From the NCBI RefSeq assembly GCF_014773485.1, contig NZ_JACXBP010000003.1, positions 62,001 to 126,000 of the forward strand: a DNA stretch of 64,000 bases, in the 5' to 3' direction. Position numbers and translations under genes: made by a program. Origin of the DNA: Erwinia aphidicola. GTDB lineage: Bacteria; Pseudomonadota; Gammaproteobacteria; Enterobacterales; Enterobacteriaceae. The notes beneath the pieces are model-generated. The model had not been told where the DNA came from, did no database searches, and worked only from the letters and a program-made list of their open reading frames with translations. Positions 23,314 to 32,933 of the stretch are shown here, piece after piece; positions within the stretch are counted from its first letter, which is position 1; every line of letters starts with the position of its first letter.

Positions 23314-24341
23314 ATAAATCTCTTCAAAAAAAGGTCGAGATTTCGATAGGTGTTAGCCCAGCTAAATCTATCAAGAATAACTGAAGCTTCGCTTGAGTTG
23401 AAAATTACTTCTGCTGACATTTTATCTAAGAGTGATGTTGGATGCTTGAGGTCAAAGTAAATAATGTTATCGTTCTCGAATTCACGGAATGCGGGAATGT
23501 CAGAAGCAATAACAGCACAATTATTTGACAGTGCTTCCAAAATTGGCAATCCAAAACCCTCATACAATGAAGGAAATACAAACACCCTTGCATGCTGATA
23601 TAAACTCACTAATTGCTCGTCACTGACAAAACCAGGATAAATGACTCCTTCTGCCATGACATCACTGCGATGCCCTACCAATACTAATGAGCGCTCAGGA
23701 TGTTGCTGATGAATATTTTCAAAGGCTTTAAGAAGACTGCCAATATTTTTATGAGGTCTATTATTACCAATATAAAGATAGTAACTTTTATCATTTAATT
23801 TTAGCTGAGATATTATATCCGAATTAGGAGCAGCATTAAGGAAAAGACCTTCACCAGTGACTACTGAATCGTAACCGTACAAACTTTTGACATCTTTGCG
23901 TGTTGTTTCGGAAACGCTCAGCACGGCATTACTACATGCCATACTACGTTTAACTATAAACCGAAAATAAATCTTCCCTATTATTTTTTTAACTCTCCCA
24001 CTAAAAAAACCTGGGACCAGTTCAAACATCATATCATGAACAGTGATCGCTGATGTTATACCTTTAACCTTGTATGCAAGACCGGAATAATGGAAACTTA
24101 TATAGTAATCAAATTTTAAATTTCTCAACCAGAGCGGGAACCTTAACCAGTGCAATATATTAAAAGGCTTTAAATTGGTTTTCTGTTGTTGACATTTTAT
24201 ATCTGGATGAAACTCGTTAACTAGGGCAGTAATTTTTTCGTAACCATATTTTTCAACATAATAGGATAATAACTTTTCTGAATACCTTGAAATACCTGTT
24301 GGCCTAGCCGTCATAAGCCTGCAATCTAATAAAATTTTCAT
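23310..24341 (-). CDS. GT4 glycosyltransferase, mannosyl/rhamnosyltransferase-like
   Basis: 343-aa GT4 enzyme. The N-terminal DCRLMTARPTGISRYSEKLL (Gly-Ile-Ser-Arg-Tyr) is typical of mannosyl- and rhamnosyltransferases of O-antigen loci. C-terminal YIGNNRPHKNIGSLLKAF and SLYEGFGLPILEAL give the nucleotide-sugar site. Very A+T-rich. Sugar specificity cannot be assigned. Confidence 0.8.
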   Translation of the reverse strand: MKILLDCRLMTARPTGISRYSEKLLSYYVEKYGYEKITALVNEFHPDIKCQQQKTNLKPFNILHWLRFPLWLRNLKFDYYISFHYSGLAYKVKGITSAITVHDMMFELVPGFFSGRVKKIIGKIYFRFIVKRSMACSNAVLSVSETTRKDVKSLYGYDSVVTGEGLFLNAAPNSDIISQLKLNDKSYYLYIGNNRPHKNIGSLLKAFENIHQQHPERSLVLVGHRSDVMAEGVIYPGFVSDEQLVSLYQHARVFVFPSLYEGFGLPILEALSNNCAVIASDIPAFREFENDNIIYFDLKHPTSLLDKMSAEVIFNSSEASVILDRFSWANTYRNLDLFLKRFI

Positions 24342-24348
24342 TAAGAGC

Positions 24349-25491
24349 CTATCTAGAAATTATCTTAAGAAATGCAGAGCACGTCTGTTGAGCATTAAAT
24401 TTATCTTCAAAATCTGTTTTAAGAGCATCAAGTTTCTTATCATTTGAAAACTTACATACCTTACTTTGTTCCATAAGCTTCACTGCCTGAGAAAGATCGT
24501 TCGCATCAAAAAGCCATTCCGCTGGTAAAAATTCTTTCATTCCATCAACGTTACTGGCAAAAACTACTCTGTGCATCTTCACCGCCTCAATCATAACAAG
24601 TGGTACACCTTCGAATAATGAGGGTAGGATTACTCCATCAGACTCGCGGATGAGAACTGCAATTTCAAATGGATCTCTCCACCCGTGAAAAAAAATATTC
24701 TCTTGATTTTGAAAGTTAGCTCTCAATGTATTTGACTGAGTGCCATCATTGTCACCAACGATATGCAAATTAACATTTCGCCCCGACTTTAAACGTAAAA
24801 AGCTATACAGAAATTTATCCTGCCTTTTTTGTAAAAAATCTATGCGACCAATTAACAAGAAATTAATACCTGAAGGAAGTTTTATCGATTGACTAGTCAA
24901 TGAGACTTCTGATGAGTGTTCTGTAAAATTATAAACAATTTCAATTTTCTCAGCATTAACGTTAAAATCGGTGACCAACTCTTTCTTATTGAAAGAAGAG
25001 ATTGTAATAAATAAATCTGGTAACTTATAGTAGAAATACTTATTAATATAGTCTCTTAGATATCCGAATTTAACACCTAGTGACTTACTACGCTTAGTAA
25101 TTGGAATATACGTGATCACTTTGCAACCAGCCAGTTTTGCCACAAACAATGACAATCCACCAATTTCAATTGTGCCTTGTACTACAACTACCTGGTTAAA
25201 GCAACCACTGCGTATAGCGCGATAAATTATTAGTGCATCGTGCCATGCCAGAAGATTAGTCAATGGCCTAACAGGTAGTCCCATAAATGAATGAGATATT
25301 ATTTTTATCTTTCGTTTGTTTTGGGCTTTTATTCTTTCTAACTCTTCATTGAACTTTTTATTTTTTGAATTCGTAAGTATTGTAACCTCCTGATCATCTT
25401 CTAGATCCAAGTAGGTCAGTATTCTTATAAACATCTCCTCATGCCCACCATAAACAGGAGACTCATTGATAAACAATGTATTATTAATCAT
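24349..25491 (-). CDS. GT4 glycosyltransferase
   Basis: 380-aa GT4 transferase: N-terminal NESPVYGGHEEMFIRIL, then INFLLIGRIDFLQKRQDK and the SLFEGVPLVMIEAVK ExxxxxxxE motif near residue 300. It is the first transferase gene after wzy, sharing one base with its stop. Donor unknown. A+T-rich, consistent with the exchanged middle of an O-antigen cluster. Confidence 0.78.
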   Translation of the reverse strand: MINNTLFINESPVYGGHEEMFIRILTYLDLEDDQEVTILTNSKNKKFNEELERIKAQNKRKIKIISHSFMGLPVRPLTNLLAWHDALIIYRAIRSGCFNQVVVVQGTIEIGGLSLFVAKLAGCKVITYIPITKRSKSLGVKFGYLRDYINKYFYYKLPDLFITISSFNKKELVTDFNVNAEKIEIVYNFTEHSSEVSLTSQSIKLPSGINFLLIGRIDFLQKRQDKFLYSFLRLKSGRNVNLHIVGDNDGTQSNTLRANFQNQENIFFHGWRDPFEIAVLIRESDGVILPSLFEGVPLVMIEAVKMHRVVFASNVDGMKEFLPAEWLFDANDLSQAVKLMEQSKVCKFSNDKKLDALKTDFEDKFNAQQTCSAFLKIISR

Positions 25492-26648
25492 TATATTTGA
25501 CTCATTTTTTGCTGGCGGCCAAAAGCTAGCCAGACCGCATTTCCAATTAAATAGAATTCCAACGCCATAATATTAAAGAATCCATCAAATGCGAGATCCT
25601 GCATGAGTGCAATATTTAAGATAAGATATATAATCAAGTTATGGTTTTTTTCTCGGAATTTTAAGAAAATTATCCCAACGAATATCAGCACTGCTAGCCA
25701 CATAAACATCACATAAAAACCCGATACTCTTACTAAGTCCAGAAGCATGTTATGAAACCAGATCCCAGTATAACCCTCGGCCTGTACTTTCAAGCCTCCG
25801 GTTGGGTAGTTAAGAAAGTTTTCAATGCCATAAACCAACATACTAAAACGTGGGCTATCTAAACCACGCTGAGAAAAACCGCCAAAATCTTTTATATTTA
25901 ACCAAGATAAACTATCGATCGAGAATATGTATAGCATCGCTAAAATCAAAAAAAACATCACGAATAATAATATACGCTTTAGATTATACCTATATGTTAA
26001 AATGAAATATAAAACTAGTAATATAAATGCAGCACGCGAACCTAGATAAATTGCACTGAAATAAAATGTAAGCAATGATATAATGATGATAGTTAATAAA
26101 TTACCCTTGACCTTGTTGTTATTAATGTATACTACGCTGAAGATAACCAACTGTAATGCATACAAAGGTGAGTTTTCTTCACTACCATTTACTACGTCGT
26201 AAACAAGATTATATCCAGGATAGCCATTTAACTGGCTATAAATACAGACCAAATAAACATAAAGCATGCTACTTATACTAAAAAAATTTATATATTTATT
26301 TATATTTTGTTTAGCTTCAAGGTAGCCTAGCATAAAGAAAAACATAAAACAAAACAAATTCAACAAAATCAAATTAGTGAATTTTTCAGGCCCACGCTCA
26401 AAATGGCCAATCCCTAAAAAGTAATACAAAAGAAAAAAAACTAGAAAAAAACCAATAAACAAATAGCTTTGCATTCTTGCTCTAAACTTCGATACCAGCA
26501 GTAAGGTTGCTAGAACCATCGTAATAAGAGCAAGCGCCAATATACGGAAAGCAACACTAAACAAACTAACATAAATTATGACATTTATAAGTAGTAGATT
26601 GTATTTTTCATAAGGAGTGTGACTTCGGGTAATCCCTTCAGTTTGCAT
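25491..26648 (-). CDS. wzy: O-antigen polymerase (Wzy)
   Basis: 385-aa integral membrane protein with about 10-12 hydrophobic segments and a large loop in the C-terminal half (about residues 250-300), the Wzy pattern. These proteins share little sequence, so the call rests on topology and context: it is the only such protein in an operon with wzx, an initiator and four transferases. Local G+C falls to about 20-25% in individual 60-base lines. Overlaps wzx by 11 bases. It should join O units in the periplasm under WzzB control. Confidence 0.82.
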   Translation of the reverse strand: MQTEGITRSHTPYEKYNLLLINVIIYVSLFSVAFRILALALITMVLATLLLVSKFRARMQSYLFIGFFLVFFLLYYFLGIGHFERGPEKFTNLILLNLFCFMFFFMLGYLEAKQNINKYINFFSISSMLYVYLVCIYSQLNGYPGYNLVYDVVNGSEENSPLYALQLVIFSVVYINNNKVKGNLLTIIIISLLTFYFSAIYLGSRAAFILLVLYFILTYRYNLKRILLFVMFFLILAMLYIFSIDSLSWLNIKDFGGFSQRGLDSPRFSMLVYGIENFLNYPTGGLKVQAEGYTGIWFHNMLLDLVRVSGFYVMFMWLAVLIFVGIIFLKFREKNHNLIIYLILNIALMQDLAFDGFFNIMALEFYLIGNAVWLAFGRQQKMSQI

Positions 26649-27927
26649 TACATTCTTCCATTTTTTTCAAATCTAGTTTTTTTGCTATAATAAGAACCAT
26701 AGCGATTAGTGAAAAATATGCCAGCGCATTCACAATAGAAAAAAGCGCCATCGTACCTAAGCTGGTTCTAATAAAGTAGACCCCAGCAAAAAGTGCTGTG
26801 CATTTTAATAAAAGGGAAGTTAACTCGTACACTAGGAAGAGGTGCTGGATTTTCAGTGAGGGTATAGAATCAATAGCCGGTCTTGCTCCCAGCCAGAAAA
26901 CACAGTATATTGCCATCCAACGCCCAAACTCACCTGCCATATGCCACTTACCTCCAAATATTAGCGAGAAAAGCCACGGACCACAAAAGATGACTATTAT
27001 ATAAATCATAAAAGAGGCCGATAACATTAGCAAAGTAGATTTACTAATAAAGGGGAAAATCATCTCATTGCTAGTTACTTTTTCATTCACCTTCGGATAA
27101 TAAACATTACTAATTGCACTACTTAATAAAGTCACTGGTGCACCAAGAATAGTTTGTGCGAGAGTATAAAACCCTGCTTCTGCTGCGCCAAAATACCATG
27201 CAATAATAAAAATTGGCAGGCTCTGCGAAAGAGAATTCACCAGTACCTGGGGAGTTCGATATAATGGAAAGTCATAGTATCGCGTTGCAGCTAATTTTAT
27301 GACCCGGGCGCAAAACCATCTCGAGTTGAATACAAGACCGGTGCTTAGTGAACGTAAAAATAACTGTAAAGCCTGAAGGACGTATCCAACTGCTGTAATC
27401 AATACCAGAGTAACGGGTAAAGGAACTAGTAAACCACCGCAAACACGCAATGAGTTTAATATTCCAGCTTGCACCACAGAAATTTGGGCAATCTTTTTGT
27501 AGCTTCTTGTTCTTATAAGCCATTGCTGGCCGCTTTGTTGGAAAGGTAGTATCAGCAGCATCATAGGTATGAGCATCCAGAACCACAACGGAAACTTCTC
27601 TGTATTAATTACTTCAGGAAATAATAATCTAACAAAAAAAAACAACATTAAGGAAGTAGCTGCTACCATCACTCCCAAATATAGGCTCAATCTAACAAGC
27701 GTAGCTGCCATTATACGCTGCTGAGGTAAAACAACTGCTATCGGGTAGCTCAGGGCTGAAAGTGGAATAAGTATATTCACTACAGACATAAAGCTACCCA
27801 TCATACCGTAAGCTTCTGGGCCATATTGACGAGTGATAATCGGTATAAAAGCCAAGTTGATAATTTGAGCCAACGCCGTCCCAGACGCTAATATAAAAAC
27901 ACTTCGAATAAAGCTGTTTTTTATCAT
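26638..27927 (-). CDS. wzx: O-unit flippase (Wzx)
   Basis: Polysaccharide flippase of the MOP superfamily with about 12 membrane segments, which moves undecaprenyl-linked O units to the periplasm. The start NSFIRSVFILASGTALAQI and the following PIITRQYGPEAYG segment are characteristic. I favour ATG 27927 (MIKNSF, 429 aa); a TTG three codons earlier (27936) is possible. It lies between rmlC and wzy. Confidence 0.87.
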   Translation of the reverse strand: MIKNSFIRSVFILASGTALAQIINLAFIPIITRQYGPEAYGMMGSFMSVVNILIPLSALSYPIAVVLPQQRIMAATLVRLSLYLGVMVAATSLMLFFFVRLLFPEVINTEKFPLWFWMLIPMMLLILPFQQSGQQWLIRTRSYKKIAQISVVQAGILNSLRVCGGLLVPLPVTLVLITAVGYVLQALQLFLRSLSTGLVFNSRWFCARVIKLAATRYYDFPLYRTPQVLVNSLSQSLPIFIIAWYFGAAEAGFYTLAQTILGAPVTLLSSAISNVYYPKVNEKVTSNEMIFPFISKSTLLMLSASFMIYIIVIFCGPWLFSLIFGGKWHMAGEFGRWMAIYCVFWLGARPAIDSIPSLKIQHLFLVYELTSLLLKCTALFAGVYFIRTSLGTMALFSIVNALAYFSLIAMVLIIAKKLDLKKMEECNAN

Positions 27928-27959
27928 GATATCCAACCAGAATTATAATGCAGTGTTAA

Positions 27960-28496
27960 TTAACGGAAATCTAAACTTGGCATACTCTGGTCTTTGTTAG
28001 ATAATATTATTTCATTTAAGCCTACCCATTGAATATTTAGTTTCGCATCATTCCAGATTATTCCTCTATCGCTTTCAGGATGATAGTAATTAGTAGTTTT
28101 ATACACAAACTCAGCATTTTCACTCAATACTTGAAAACCATGTGCAAAACCTTCAGGTATCCACAACTGGCGTTTATTTTCAGCAGAAAGATTTACGCCA
28201 ACCCATTTCCCAAACGTCACAGAGTCCTTACGGATATCAACAGCCACATCAAATACTTCACCAGCAACACAGCGTACTAATTTTCCCTGCGCGTGTGGCG
28301 CCAGCTGATAGTGCAGTCCGCGCAGAACTCCTTTGGAAGACTTAGAATGGTTATCCTGAACAAACTCAACTTTGCGCCCTACTGCCTCTTCGAACACTTT
28401 CTGGCTGAAACTTTCAAAGAAGAAACCGCGCTCATCGCCAAACACTTTGGGTTCAAAAATTAGTACATCAGGGATTTCAGTTTTAATCACGTTCAT
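27960..28496 (-). CDS. rmlC: dTDP-4-dehydrorhamnose 3,5-epimerase
   Basis: 178-aa cupin enzyme, third step of dTDP-L-rhamnose synthesis. Catalytic His in LRGLHYQ (about residue 62), plus QGKLVRCVAGEVFDVAVDIR and IPEGFAHGFQVLS. Fourth gene of rmlBDAC. Base composition shifts in this area from the host-like rmlBDA side to the A+T-rich cluster core. Confidence 0.94.
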   Translation of the reverse strand: MNVIKTEIPDVLIFEPKVFGDERGFFFESFSQKVFEEAVGRKVEFVQDNHSKSSKGVLRGLHYQLAPHAQGKLVRCVAGEVFDVAVDIRKDSVTFGKWVGVNLSAENKRQLWIPEGFAHGFQVLSENAEFVYKTTNYYHPESDRGIIWNDAKLNIQWVGLNEIILSNKDQSMPSLDFR

Positions 28497-28500
28497 GGCA

Positions 28501-29373
28501 TCAGTATCCTTTCACCATCTTGAGCAGATACTGCCCGTACTCATTCTTCGATAAAGGTGCAGCCAGTTTCTTGACCTGTTCCGCATCGATAAAACCTTTA
28601 CGATAGGCAATCTCTTCCGGGCAGGAGACTTTTAGTCCCTGTCGCTGTTCAATAGTCTGGATAAAATTACTCGCTTCAATCAGGCTGTGATGCGTACCGG
28701 TATCCAGCCACGCATAGCCGCGCCCCATCATCGCCACAGAGAGACTACCCTGCTCCATATACAGACGGTTGATATCGGTGATTTCCAACTCGCCACGCGG
28801 AGAGGGTTTAAGGCTTTTAGCCATATTCACCACGCTGTTATCGTAAAAATATAGCCCGGTCACCGCATAGTTACTCTTCGGCTCCAGCGGTTTTTCTTCG
28901 AGGGAGACAGCGATGCCCTCTCTATCAAACTCAACTACGCCGTAGCGTTCTGGATCGTTGACGTGGTAAGCAAAGACCGTAGCACCAGATTTCTGGTTTA
29001 CTGCAGCTTCCAGTTCTTTCGGCAGGTCGTGGCCGTAGAAAATGTTATCGCCCAGCACCAGCGCCACATTATCATCACCGATAAACTCTTCGCCGATAAT
29101 AAAGGCCTGCGCCAGCCCATCCGGGCTTTCCTGCACTTTGTACTGCAGGTTCAAGCCCCACTGGCTGCCATCGCCCAGCAGTTGCTCAAAGCGCGGTGTA
29201 TCCTGCGGGGTACTGATAATTAAAATATCGCGAATTCCCGCCAGCATCAGGGTGCTGATTGGGTAATAGATCATCGGCTTGTCGTAGATAGGTAGCAGCT
29301 GCTTGCTGACGGCCATCGTGACCGGGTACAGGCGGGTACCGGAACCGCCCGCCAGAATAATTCCTTTACGCAT
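28501..29373 (-). CDS. rmlA: Glucose-1-phosphate thymidylyltransferase
   Basis: Makes dTDP-glucose from glucose 1-phosphate and dTTP. 290 aa with the nucleotidyltransferase signature [20 protein letters not shown] (residues 8-27), [11 protein letters not shown], and [13 protein letters not shown]. Feedback-inhibited by dTDP-rhamnose in the family. It follows rmlD by 49 bases. Confidence 0.95.
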   Translation of the reverse strand: MRKGIILAGGSGTRLYPVTMAVSKQLLPIYDKPMIYYPISTLMLAGIRDILIISTPQDTPRFEQLLGDGSQWGLNLQYKVQESPDGLAQAFIIGEEFIGDDNVALVLGDNIFYGHDLPKELEAAVNQKSGATVFAYHVNDPERYGVVEFDREGIAVSLEEKPLEPKSNYAVTGLYFYDNSVVNMAKSLKPSPRGELEITDINRLYMEQGSLSVAMMGRGYAWLDTGTHHSLIEASNFIQTIEQRQGLKVSCPEEIAYRKGFIDAEQVKKLAAPLSKNEYGQYLLKMVKGY

Positions 29374-29422
29374 TGGGTATCTCTAATCTGTCATTCTGAG
29401 CAAATCTCAGAATTTAAATGGG

Positions 29423-30322
29423 TCAAATTGCCCGTAACGCTGCAAGCTCTTCGAGCATGCGTCGGACACCTGCCTGCCACTCTGGCAGATCAAGTGCAAA
29501 AGTTTGCTGAAACTTTGCGTTATCAAGGCGAGAATTCAAAGGTCGCTGAGCCGGAGTGGGATAGCTGCTGGTCGGCAGAGGTTTCGCCTCTGTGAGCGCC
29601 AGCGCAACACCCGCCTTTCTTGCCTGAGTAAACACCAGGCTGGCGTAGTCGAACCATGTGGTGGTTCCTGAAGCAACCAGATGATAAAGACCAGCAACCG
29701 AAGAGTCACGCTGGGCAGCAGTAATGGCATGAGCAGTACAATCAGCCAACAGATCTGCACCGGTTGGTGCTCCGTACTGATCGTTTATAATCCCCAGTTC
29801 AGCCCGCTCTTTCGCCAGTCGTAACATTGTCTTAGCGAAATTATTACCTTTAGTGGCGTAAACCCAGCTGGTGCGGAAAATAAGATGCTTGTGGCAGTGC
29901 TGCTTAATTGCCTGCTCACCTGCCAGCTTGCTTGCGCCATAAACATTGAGCGGCCCGGTGGCATCATCTTCTGCCCACGCCTGCTCTCCGTTACCGGGAA
30001 AAACGTAGTCAGTGGAGTAATGCACCAGCCATGCACCCAGCGCCTGAGCTTCTTTAGCGATGGCCTCGACGGTGACGGCATTAATTAAGCGTGCCTGTTC
30101 CGGCTCACTTTCCGCTTTATCAACGGCAGTGTAAGCGGCTGCATTTACGATGACGTCAGGTCGAAGGGCGCGGATGGTGGCAATGATGCCTGCAGTGTTA
30201 GTGAAGTCACCACAGTAGTCAGTAGAGGATGTTGCCAGCGCGGTGACGTTACCCAGCGGCGCCAGGGAACGTTGTAACTCCCAGCCCACCTGTCCATTTT
30301 TCCCGAACAGCAGAATATTCAT
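29423..30322 (-). CDS. rmlD: dTDP-4-dehydrorhamnose reductase
   Basis: Last step to dTDP-L-rhamnose. 299-aa [18 protein letters not shown] nucleotide-binding loop, [10 protein letters not shown] (catalytic Thr) and [12 protein letters not shown] with the YxxxK pair. Starts four bases inside rmlB (ATGA overlap). Confidence 0.95.
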   Translation of the reverse strand: MNILLFGKNGQVGWELQRSLAPLGNVTALATSSTDYCGDFTNTAGIIATIRALRPDVIVNAAAYTAVDKAESEPEQARLINAVTVEAIAKEAQALGAWLVHYSTDYVFPGNGEQAWAEDDATGPLNVYGASKLAGEQAIKQHCHKHLIFRTSWVYATKGNNFAKTMLRLAKERAELGIINDQYGAPTGADLLADCTAHAITAAQRDSSVAGLYHLVASGTTTWFDYASLVFTQARKAGVALALTEAKPLPTSSYPTPAQRPLNSRLDNAKFQQTFALDLPEWQAGVRRMLEELAALRAI

Positions 30323-31407
30323 GGCTGACGTTCACTATAGTTCTGCTCAATCCACGACTGGTAGGCCCCGCTCTTCACATTGCTAACCCACTCACTGTGA
30401 GTCAGATACCACCGCACCGTTTTGCGGATCCCGCTTTCAAAGGTTTCCTGCGGTTGCCAGTTAAGTTCTGCTGCAATCTTAGCGGCATCGATGGCGTAGC
30501 GGCGATCGTGGCCCGGACGGTCGGCAACATAGGTAATCTGCTGGCGGTAGCTGCACTCTTTAGGCACCAGTTCGTCCAGCAGGTCACAGATGGTTTCAAC
30601 TACCTGCAGATTCTGCTTCTCATTGTGGCCGCCGATGTTATAGGTCTCACCTATCTGCCCTTGCGTCACCACGGTATAGAGCGCGCGCGCATGGTCTTCT
30701 ACATACAGCCAGTCGCGGATTTGATCGCCTTTACCGTATACCGGCAGCGCTTTGCCATCCAGCGCGTTGAGGATCACCAGCGGGATCAGTTTTTCCGGGA
30801 AGTGGTATGGGCCATAATTATTGGAACAGTTGGTGACGATTGTCGGGAATCCGTAAGTACGCAGCCAGGCACGAACCAGATGGTCGCTGGATGCTTTTGA
30901 CGCGGAGTAAGGGCTGCTGGGTGCATACGGCGTGGTTTCAGTGAACAATGGCAGCGCAGCACCCGCTGGCTCTTCATCAGGATGCGGCAGGTCACCATAC
31001 ACTTCATCCGTCGAGATATGGTGGAAGCGAAACGCCGCTTTACGGTCTGAATCTAACCCATTCCAGTAGCTACGCGCGGCTTCAAGCAGTACATAGGTAC
31101 CGACAATATTGGTTTCAATAAATGCTGCCGGGCCGCTGATTGAGCGGTCGACATGGCTCTCCGCCGCCAGGTGCATTACCGCATCAGGCTGATGCTGGCT
31201 GAAAATGGCACTCATTGCCGCGCTGTCGCAGATATCTGCCTGCACAAAGGCATAACGTTCACTGCTGCTGACATCCGCCAGAGATTCCAGATTGCCGGCG
31301 TAGGTTAATTTATCGACATTGATGACGCTGTCAGAGGTGCTGTTAATAATATGGCGAACCACGGCCGAGCCGATAAATCCGGCTCCGCCCGTCACTAGAA
31401 TTTTCAC
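30319..31407 (-). CDS. rmlB: dTDP-glucose 4,6-dehydratase
   Basis: NAD-dependent conversion of dTDP-glucose to the 4-keto-6-deoxy intermediate. 362-aa extended [18 protein letters not shown] at the N-terminus, [21 protein letters not shown] (catalytic Asp-Glu near residues 133-134) and [15 protein letters not shown] (YxxxK). Second gene of the operon, 48 bases after the wecA homologue. Confidence 0.96.
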   Translation of the reverse strand: MKILVTGGAGFIGSAVVRHIINSTSDSVINVDKLTYAGNLESLADVSSSERYAFVQADICDSAAMSAIFSQHQPDAVMHLAAESHVDRSISGPAAFIETNIVGTYVLLEAARSYWNGLDSDRKAAFRFHHISTDEVYGDLPHPDEEPAGAALPLFTETTPYAPSSPYSASKASSDHLVRAWLRTYGFPTIVTNCSNNYGPYHFPEKLIPLVILNALDGKALPVYGKGDQIRDWLYVEDHARALYTVVTQGQIGETYNIGGHNEKQNLQVVETICDLLDELVPKECSYRQQITYVADRPGHDRRYAIDAAKIAAELNWQPQETFESGIRKTVRWYLTHSEWVSNVKSGAYQSWIEQNYSERQP

Positions 31408-31455
31408 GCTTCTATTCTCTCTGTATTCAATTTTATTTCTGCATCAGATGAATTT

Positions 31456-32502
31456 CTATTTCACCGTCATAATAGTGTCAGAAGTTAGCTTTATTCTCGC
31501 CACCATGCGTACGCCATAAATAAACGCGATAAAACTCAGGCAGAAGATAGCAAACTGCCAGTTATCCGGCACGTGGCAACCTTCGAGGATAATACCGAGC
31601 ATGCCGCTAAACAGCTGGCCTGACGTCATCATCGCCAGGGTCATACGCCCGCTGAATCCGGCGCGCATCAGAATGTGGTGCATGTGCTCGCGATCGGGGC
31701 GGAACGGGCTGCTGCCTCGGCGTACGCGGGAGATCATCACGCGGATCATATCCATCAACGGCAGAGCGATAATCCACAGTGCGGTCACCGGTGCCATCAC
31801 CGCGTCTTCGCCCTGAGAGGCAAGGATAAGTAACCAGATTACGGTAAAGCCGATCAGCATGCTGCCGGCATCACCCATAAATATTTTGAATTTCCGCCCC
31901 CATGGCACCCCGAGGTTGAGCAGAATATACGGCATGCAGGCCACCACCAGCGCCAGACACCACATCCCCAGCTCCGTCTGTCCGCCGAAGAAGAACAGCA
32001 TGCTCAGGGTGGCAAAGGCCACGCTGGCCAGGGCACCAAGTAAGCCGTCGATACCGTCAACCATATTAAAGGCATTGATCGAACCGATCACGGCAAATAG
32101 GGTTACCAGATATCCGAGCGCCCCCAACATCAGCGGGTAGCCAAACAGGAAGGTGCCCAGCGAGTCAATCGCCAGCCCCTGCCACATCATAATCCCCGCT
32201 ACCCCGGCCTGTACCAGCATGCGCGGCATCACCGGCAGGTCAAAGCGGTCGTCAATCACGCCGACCAGTAGCAGCAGCGTGATGCACAGCATGTAGACTG
32301 GAAAACCCGGCAGCCAGCCAGGCTGCAGACTATACAGTAGCCATAACGAAAAATAGATAGAAACCCCACCCACCAGCGGGATGTGTCCGGAGTGATGCTT
32401 GCGCGCGTTCGGCTTGTCGACCAGGCCAACCCGACGGGCAATTTTTCGCGCGGCGAACAGCAGCGCCAGTGCGCCTACAAAGACAACAATGATATCTAGC
32501 AT
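31456..32502 (-). CDS. wecA: WecA-type undecaprenyl-phosphate GlcNAc-1-phosphate transferase
   Basis: Polytopic inner-membrane enzyme (about 348 aa, 10-11 hydrophobic segments) that transfers HexNAc-1-P from a UDP-sugar to undecaprenyl phosphate, the initiating step of O-unit assembly. MraY/WecA motifs are all visible: VGLVDKPNARKHHSG, DDRFDLPV, INAFNMVDGIDGLLG, FKIFMGDAGSMLIGF and the HMHHILMRAGF histidine loop. I prefer ATG 32502 (MLDIIVVF); GTG 32520 would add six residues. First gene after a JUMPstart leader. Enterics normally keep wecA in the enterobacterial common antigen cluster, so this is probably a dedicated or second copy. Confidence 0.85.
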   Translation of the reverse strand: MLDIIVVFVGALALLFAARKIARRVGLVDKPNARKHHSGHIPLVGGVSIYFSLWLLYSLQPGWLPGFPVYMLCITLLLLVGVIDDRFDLPVMPRMLVQAGVAGIMMWQGLAIDSLGTFLFGYPLMLGALGYLVTLFAVIGSINAFNMVDGIDGLLGALASVAFATLSMLFFFGGQTELGMWCLALVVACMPYILLNLGVPWGRKFKIFMGDAGSMLIGFTVIWLLILASQGEDAVMAPVTALWIIALPLMDMIRVMISRVRRGSSPFRPDREHMHHILMRAGFSGRMTLAMMTSGQLFSGMLGIILEGCHVPDNWQFAIFCLSFIAFIYGVRMVARIKLTSDTIMTVK

Positions 32503-32549
32503 ATGTTTACCCGTGCCCACAAAATTTAAGCATCCTGACTAAATTTGAC

Positions 32550-32592
32550 CACGCTACCGCCCCTGGCTATAGCTACCAGTTGGCTGTCACTG
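32550..32592 (-). promoter_or_regulatory. JUMPstart / ops element of the O-antigen operon
   Basis: On the minus strand this reads CAGTGACAG...GGTAGCTATAGCC, then AGGGGCGGTAGCGTG. It contains the full ops core GGCGGTAGCGTG (32550-32561), which pauses RNA polymerase and recruits RfaH. It lies about 50 bases upstream of the wecA-like gene, inside the transcribed leader. Confidence 0.93.
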
Positions 32593-32684
32593 ATTCACCT
32601 ACAAGCATAGCCAGTGAATTCCGGCCAGCTTTGTTTTTTTTTATTGGATTTATCCTGGAAACAAATCCACATGTCGCGTTACAA

Positions 32685-32699
32685 AATTGTGCGACAATT
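32685..32699. promoter_or_regulatory. Inverted repeat in the O-antigen promoter region
   Basis: AATTGT-GCG-ACAATT, a perfect six-base inverted repeat with three-base spacer in an A+T-rich stretch upstream of JUMPstart. Next to it, on the minus strand, TTGTGT and TAAGAA (16-base spacer, about 32700-32730) could be a weak promoter, which would place the repeat near the transcript start. Operator function is a guess. Confidence 0.3.
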
Positions 32700-32881
32700 C
32701 TTATACTATTGGCGCGGTCACACAAGCTTAATCTACTGTCTTTTTTATGTAATTTACCATTCTCAACCACGTTGAACAATTAAGTATCACTGACCGGTTA
32801 TTTTTTGACACGCCACTACCGTCATGACGCCAGCGCTTATCGGTTGCAGTCTCGTGCAAAATTTCGCTGCCCGCAGAAATG

Positions 32882-32910
32882 AAAAAACTCCCAAATCAGG
32901 GAGTTTTTTT
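32882..32910. terminator. galE terminator (bidirectional hairpin)
   Basis: AAAAAACTCCC, AAATCA loop, GGGAGTTTTTTT just beyond the galE stop. Run of T on both strands. It separates galE from the promoter of the O-antigen operon. Confidence 0.9.
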
Positions 32911-32933
32911 AATCAATGCCAGTCATGTCTGAA

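Noticed and set aside
25491..27927. Possible transporter pair unrelated to O antigen
   Set aside because: Topology, the position between rmlC and the transferases, and the Wzx N-terminal pattern favour Wzx/Wzy.
32573..32783. Short ORFs on both strands in the galE-wecA gap
   Set aside because: They cover the promoter and JUMPstart leader, lack good ribosome binding sites and are A+T-rich non-coding sequence.
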